A DNA stretch of 64,000 nucleotides from Adiantum capillus-veneris. Taxonomy: Eukaryota; Streptophyta; Polypodiopsida; Polypodiales; Pteridaceae. The stretch lies in contig CM043953.1 in NCBI GenBank assembly GCA_014529385.2, forward strand, positions 114,605,549 through 114,669,548, given 5' to 3'. Under the pieces are notes generated by a model that had not been told where the DNA came from, ran no database searches, and saw only the letters and a list, made by a program, of their open reading frames with translations. Both the position numbers and the translations under genes were made by a program. Of this stretch, positions 60,132 through 64,000 are shown one piece after another. Positions within the stretch are counted from its first letter, which is position 1. Each line of letters opens with the position of its first letter.

Positions 60132-60606
60132 TGTTATAGAAATGATATTTTATGATTTATTGCAGCTGACAGGTGGAAAAGACTAGACCCAACTTGGCCT
60201 ATGCAAATGTATTTGTATATCATGTACATTTTATTATTCAAGTGCTCTTTTATGAGCTTTGGCCAATTATGACCGGCCGGCCAGTTTGTAACCAATTTGA
60301 CCATTTAAGAAATCTATATAACAAATACGTGCAAGAGGGAAATGGTCACTCTTGCACGGGGGGAGATTGCACCCAGTGTCTTTGTTATTCTCCTCTCCTC
60401 TCCCTTCTCTCTCGCCGTGCCGACGTAGCACTCCACTCTAGGAGGTGCGTCTGCACGTGCTATCTCGCTCTCTATCTCTCTCTGTTCGCGTACGTCGTTG
60501 ATTTATGTGCGTGTGCGATGATTCAAGTATATCGATTTATCGTTCTATGGTATGCATTGTGTTATCATGAGTATTTTGCAGGGCATCCAGGCATCCGACT
60601 GTAGCA
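60132..60606 (+). repeat. 3' LTR of the nested element
   Basis: 475 bp, partner of 54902-55386. Followed by the target duplicate aatag. Confidence 0.93.
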
Positions 60607-60611
60607 AATAG

Positions 60612-63600
60612 AGGCTTAGCTAGGTCAGAGCCTGTTTACAGCCAAGAGTGGTGAGGCCGGTACAACCTCCACCTCTTGCGTTGAAGAAAGAAGGTATGAG
60701 ATGGATGAAAGGACATTACCATTCATTGCAAATAGAGGCTTAGCTAGGTCAGAGCCTGTTTACAGCCAAGAGGAATTTTAAGAAGAAGCTCCTCAACCAG
60801 AGATAGATTGTCACAAAAGCGATGACACCCCACTTGGTCAAACAATATCCTCAGAAGAAGATTACTCAAGTAAATGCCTATTGTCTTGACTGTGGTGTCA
60901 TTCACTTGATCCCCAACTGTCCAAAAAATCTAAACTGAGTCAGAAAGATCACAACAAATGTCTTAGGAATTGTTCAGCTACCCAGTAGCTTGGAAAATGA
61001 AAACTTCATACCAGTTCAAGTAGTTACAAGAGCGCAAGCTTTAAAGGAAGCTATTGAGAACTGAGAGATAGAGAAAATGAAAACTGACACGATTCCAGAG
61101 ATGGGTGAACCAAAGACTGATGCACCTAGTCAGAAAACCAAGAGCAAACGGAATAGCTGGAAAGCTGGAACGGCTACGATGAAAGCATGTAGGGAATGAG
61201 AGAAAAAACCCCTAGCTGAGAAGCTTACCCAAGTTGAAGAGAAGATAAGACAACATGAGGAAATGGTTGCACCTTCTCTTACACAGATGTCTCAACCTCC
61301 AAAAGAACCATCTATAGATGAGAAACCAAGAAGTGCTAGTTTAGGAGGATCAGTGTTGGTTGAGAAGGTTAATGAGCATTTAGACACCCTCCTAAAAGCC
61401 TATGAAACACGGCTCAAAAATAACCAAACCCAAGAACACAGGTGGATGACATATCCATATGAGGAACTAGAAAAGGACAGGTTGGAAATGTGTAAGAAAA
61501 TGATTCAAACAACCCAAGCTTTACTAGAACCACCAGTTGGAAAACCTAAGGGTATGATCCTTGTCCCACCTACACCAATAATCCCACCAAACCAGGAACA
61601 AAAGAGCTAGATTCAAATCATGAGCATAGACCAAAGCTCCAGAAACCCCCATTAGACCAAGGATAGTGTTGAATACCATGGATAACTCTTTCAAGGGATT
61701 TCACATAGCTATACCTGATAGTTGTAAAGAAATAGATGGTCTTGATGAATTGTGGAAACAAGTTGGAGAGGCCAATGAAGCAAGTGAGATAAGTAGACGA
61801 GTAAACCAAACGGGTGATGGAAGAGGAGTGTCTCTTTCACCAATAGAGGAATTTGAGGCTAGATCTCAAATGAATCTAAAGGTGGAATCATATTGGGGAG
61901 ACAAGGGATCTGTAAAGTCTATGGACAGTCAACCCCATTTGCTAAGAACACTACCATCCTATACGAGAGAGTACGAGGCCAAGTCAGAGGTTGTTGCAGT
62001 CCCATCATAGAGACTATCTCCCAACAAGGTCATCAATTCAAAAGGGATGATATAAATTTTATCGACGTCAGTCACTTGTACGATAGCATTAGCCGAGTTG
62101 CTTAGAATACGACCAAACATGTAGGCTACTGTGGGAAAATGCCTAGAGAAATTTGGTGTTAAAAAACCAATGACTCAAATTGAGGAAGGGATTAAAGAGC
62201 TAGAAATACCTCACTAAACAAGGTAGGTGAGTAATATGAGGGAGAAGATGGGAACACCACTCTTCCTATGGAATTTCAAGGTGTAAAAACCGTAGCAATC
62301 CTTGATAGTGGAGCTGGTGTTGCCATCACAACAAAAGAGGTATGGAAAAAATGGAAAAAACTAGTAGTGAGGGCTACAAGGATGAAATTATAGCTTACAG
62401 AGAACACATGGAAAGCCCATAGGACTGTTAGAAAAAGCAGTTGTTACTTCTTGTGGCATTGAATATGAGCAAACCTTTGATATTGTTGACTTTGGCAAGA
62501 AGAACAACTATGACATCATTCTAGGAAGACAATTCATGAGACAACTGAAAATGGTCCAAGACTGGGGTTATCACTATGTCTACTTGAGACATATGGAAAT
62601 CATGACAAAGATAAATATGAAGGACCATAGTTACAGGGATGTGACAAGAACACCTATGGAGGAGTTTGATTTCACTACTATAGTAGGATCAGAACTTCCA
62701 GCATGATTGGGTAAGCCTAAAGAACTATGGATGTGTGGAGCCTCACAATGCGGAAGTTTAAAGCGAGAGGAAGGCATCCTAGAAAGGGAAATTCAAGATA
62801 AGGATTATATCCCATAACCCTTTCCTGAGGAAGAGTTAGAGACACTTGAATGGGAACACATCTTGGCGACCCTGGATGTGTGTGCTCTTCAAGACGATCC
62901 AACAACGAAGTTTTGAGATGAAAATGGCTATGATGTTGTTCCTTACTTTGCAGTGAGTGTAATCCAGGAAAGTGAAGTCATCAAAGAAGAAGATGAGTTC
63001 TATGACTCTTTAGAACACTTGGAGCTTCAAGAAGATGCTGGCAATGGAAATCTAGACAACCTAGTAGGTGACATGAACAACGCTTTAATAAATGCATGGT
63101 TTTATGATTGTCCAGTCAAAGACCCAGGAAACAATGTCATTGCTACAAGAATAAAGTGCATTAAAAGTGGATACTCAAGTCATCCCAAAAACAACAATCA
63201 AAGAGCAAACAAGTAGTAACTATGCATAACAAGCTAAACCACAAAGAGAAAGTGCTAGAATGCAATATTGCTGAGGATAGTAGCAACAATGATGATTCTT
63301 ATGACATTCCCTACCAGTAACTCATGTCATCACCATCACTAGAAGCTTCAGTAACAACCAAGGACAGCCAAAAGAAAAGAATGGGTCAGAACCAAAAAGT
63401 TTGACAAATTTGGATACCAAAGAGCCAGATTGGTCAATTACAGGTATGGATCAAGAAGACAAAGATCTTTGATGAAAAGTTGTAAGATCCAATGCCAGTA
63501 AAAAAATAGTCAAAGCTTGCAAGAACGGCTAAGAAAAACACAAAGTCGCAAGCTTCCGCAACTCAAATTTGGGTTTCAAAGAAGTTGATTCAAGCACATA

Positions 63601-64000
63601 GAAGTCAGGAGTTCATTTGGATTTCAAAACGATTAAAGTATCAACTACCAAAGCCTGAATGGCATCCTCAACCAAGAGTACAAGAGCTGAAGCAAAGAGC
63701 ATTGGAGACTCTCCCACAAAGACAAGGTGGATCCCAAAGCAGTCTCTTCAAACACAAACAAAGCAAGGACAAGTATGGGCTCCCAAACAAGCAGCATCAA
63801 CAACACAGCTGGTAATCACAAAGAAGTGGGTCGCAAAGGAAAGCAACAACATTGTTATCATCGCACCGTGGCTTGAGTTCTTTCAATTCCTCCTGCGGTT
63901 ACACTTAGACAAGAACCCACTCTAAGAAACAATGCCAAATACGACAACCAACCACAAGGCTAAGATGGATTACAAAGAAGCATCAAACAGATAAGTAAGC
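60612..64000 (+). pseudogene. Gag and protease region of the right-hand Ty3 element, right part
   Basis: Continues the interrupted element. Zinc knuckle CLDCGVIHLIPNC at 60882-60920; a charged gag stretch at 61263-61610; retropepsin motif ILDSGAGVAITTKEVW at about 62298-62345 with its partner ILGRQFMRQL at about 62519-62548. From 62.7 kb on are hydrophilic linker sequences and a lysine/glutamine-rich stretch (63585-63925). No RT is reached before the window ends. Fossil with several breaks. Confidence 0.7.

Larger units (their letters stand above)
54902..60606 (+). mobile_element. Young non-autonomous LTR retrotransposon nested in the Ty3 gag
   Basis: LTRs 54902-55386 and 60132-60606 begin TGTTATAG and end GTAGCA. 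They differ by about ten bases and one 10-bp length change, roughly 2% by eye, so it is young. The exact 5-bp target duplication aatag lies at 54897-54901 and 60607-60611. A tRNA-iMet primer site (TGGTATCAGAGC, 55388-55399) follows the first LTR, and a purine tract (ggagaggta, about 60122-60131) precedes the second. The 4.7 kb interior shows no gag, protease, integrase or RT motif on either strand, so it looks structurally whole but non-coding (LARD-like) and must have moved by proteins from another element. LTRs, primer site and purine tract appear intact. Confidence 0.93.
54805..60771 (+). repeat. Tandem duplication of about 130 bp in gag, split by an insertion
   Basis: 54805-54901 continues at 60612-60645 across the inserted element and is repeated at 60646-60771 (phrases gagtggtgaggccggtac, attgcaaatag, aggcttagctaggtcagagc). 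The duplication therefore lies in the host element and the insertion landed in its first copy. Confidence 0.85.
51182..64000 (+). mobile_element. Ty3/gypsy element, related to the first, broken, cut by the window edge
   Basis: Parts visible: the end of a 5' LTR (to 51489; its start is uncertain) with a TATA-like phrase at about 51413, a tRNA-Asp-like primer site 51491-51502, a 2.2 kb leader with a palindrome array, gag (53769-54901 and 60612-62200), a zinc knuckle with CX2CX3HX4C spacing (60882-60920), and a protease (LDSGAG at 62301-62318, then ILGRQFMRQL). RT and the rest lie beyond the right edge. The unusual knuckle and the primer site tie it to the 224-13963 element. It is interrupted at 54901/60607 by a younger LTR element. 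Broken, with roughly ten or more interruptions in the visible part. Confidence 0.8.

Overview
This window is nuclear DNA from a land plant with a large, repeat-rich genome. The signs are Ty3/gypsy and Ty1/copia LTR retrotransposons with plant-type primer sites, long CT/AG and CA/TG microsatellites, short GT-AG introns, and a plant-style zf-4CXXC_R1/DDT gene. A fern or gymnosperm is plausible, but the sequence alone does not settle it. By eye, about three quarters of the window is transposon-derived. Two stretches look like host genes.

Layout. 224-13963: an old Ty3/gypsy element (minus strand) with two LTRs that each carry a long CT microsatellite, a tRNA-Asp-type primer site, gag, protease, RT, RNase H and integrase, and a 3.3 kb region after integrase that holds a second protease-like motif. 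14366-19476: an old Ty1/copia element (minus) with 230-bp LTRs. 19477-23090: AT-rich non-coding DNA with TG and CT repeats. About 23090-24551: a plus-strand fragment of the same copia family. 24552-27151: non-coding DNA with a tandem duplication and an orphan LTR/primer-site junction. 27152-28113 and 36450-37411: near-identical direct repeats of about 960 bp enclosing 8.3 kb of unrecognised sequence and TG/AG arrays. 37412-40690: the approach to the gene, with small inverted-repeat elements (one a CACTA-type MITE at 39108-39579) and a C-rich tract. 40693-44543: a complete 12-exon host gene for a 747-residue zf-4CXXC_R1 (CDCA7-type) zinc-finger protein with a DDT/WHIM-like C-terminal half. 45634-46440 (minus, convergent with it): a single-exon gene for an unrecognised membrane-anchored protein. 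46.7-51.2 kb: a tRNA-Leu-like relic, a third copia fragment, long CA, CT and GA repeats, and an orphan LTR edge. About 51.2-64.0 kb (plus, running off the right edge): a Ty3/gypsy element related to the first, whose leader carries a striking array of near-perfect palindromes. Its gag is interrupted at 54902-60606 by a young non-autonomous LTR element with a perfect 5-bp target duplication.

How it fits together. The host gene belongs to the family whose CDCA7 members work with HELLS/DDM1-type remodellers in DNA methylation and transposon silencing, and here it lies in a small gene island inside decaying transposons. The LTR elements range from old (LTRs about 10% apart by eye) to young (about 2%, and about 1% for the 960-bp repeats), so insertion has continued over a long period.
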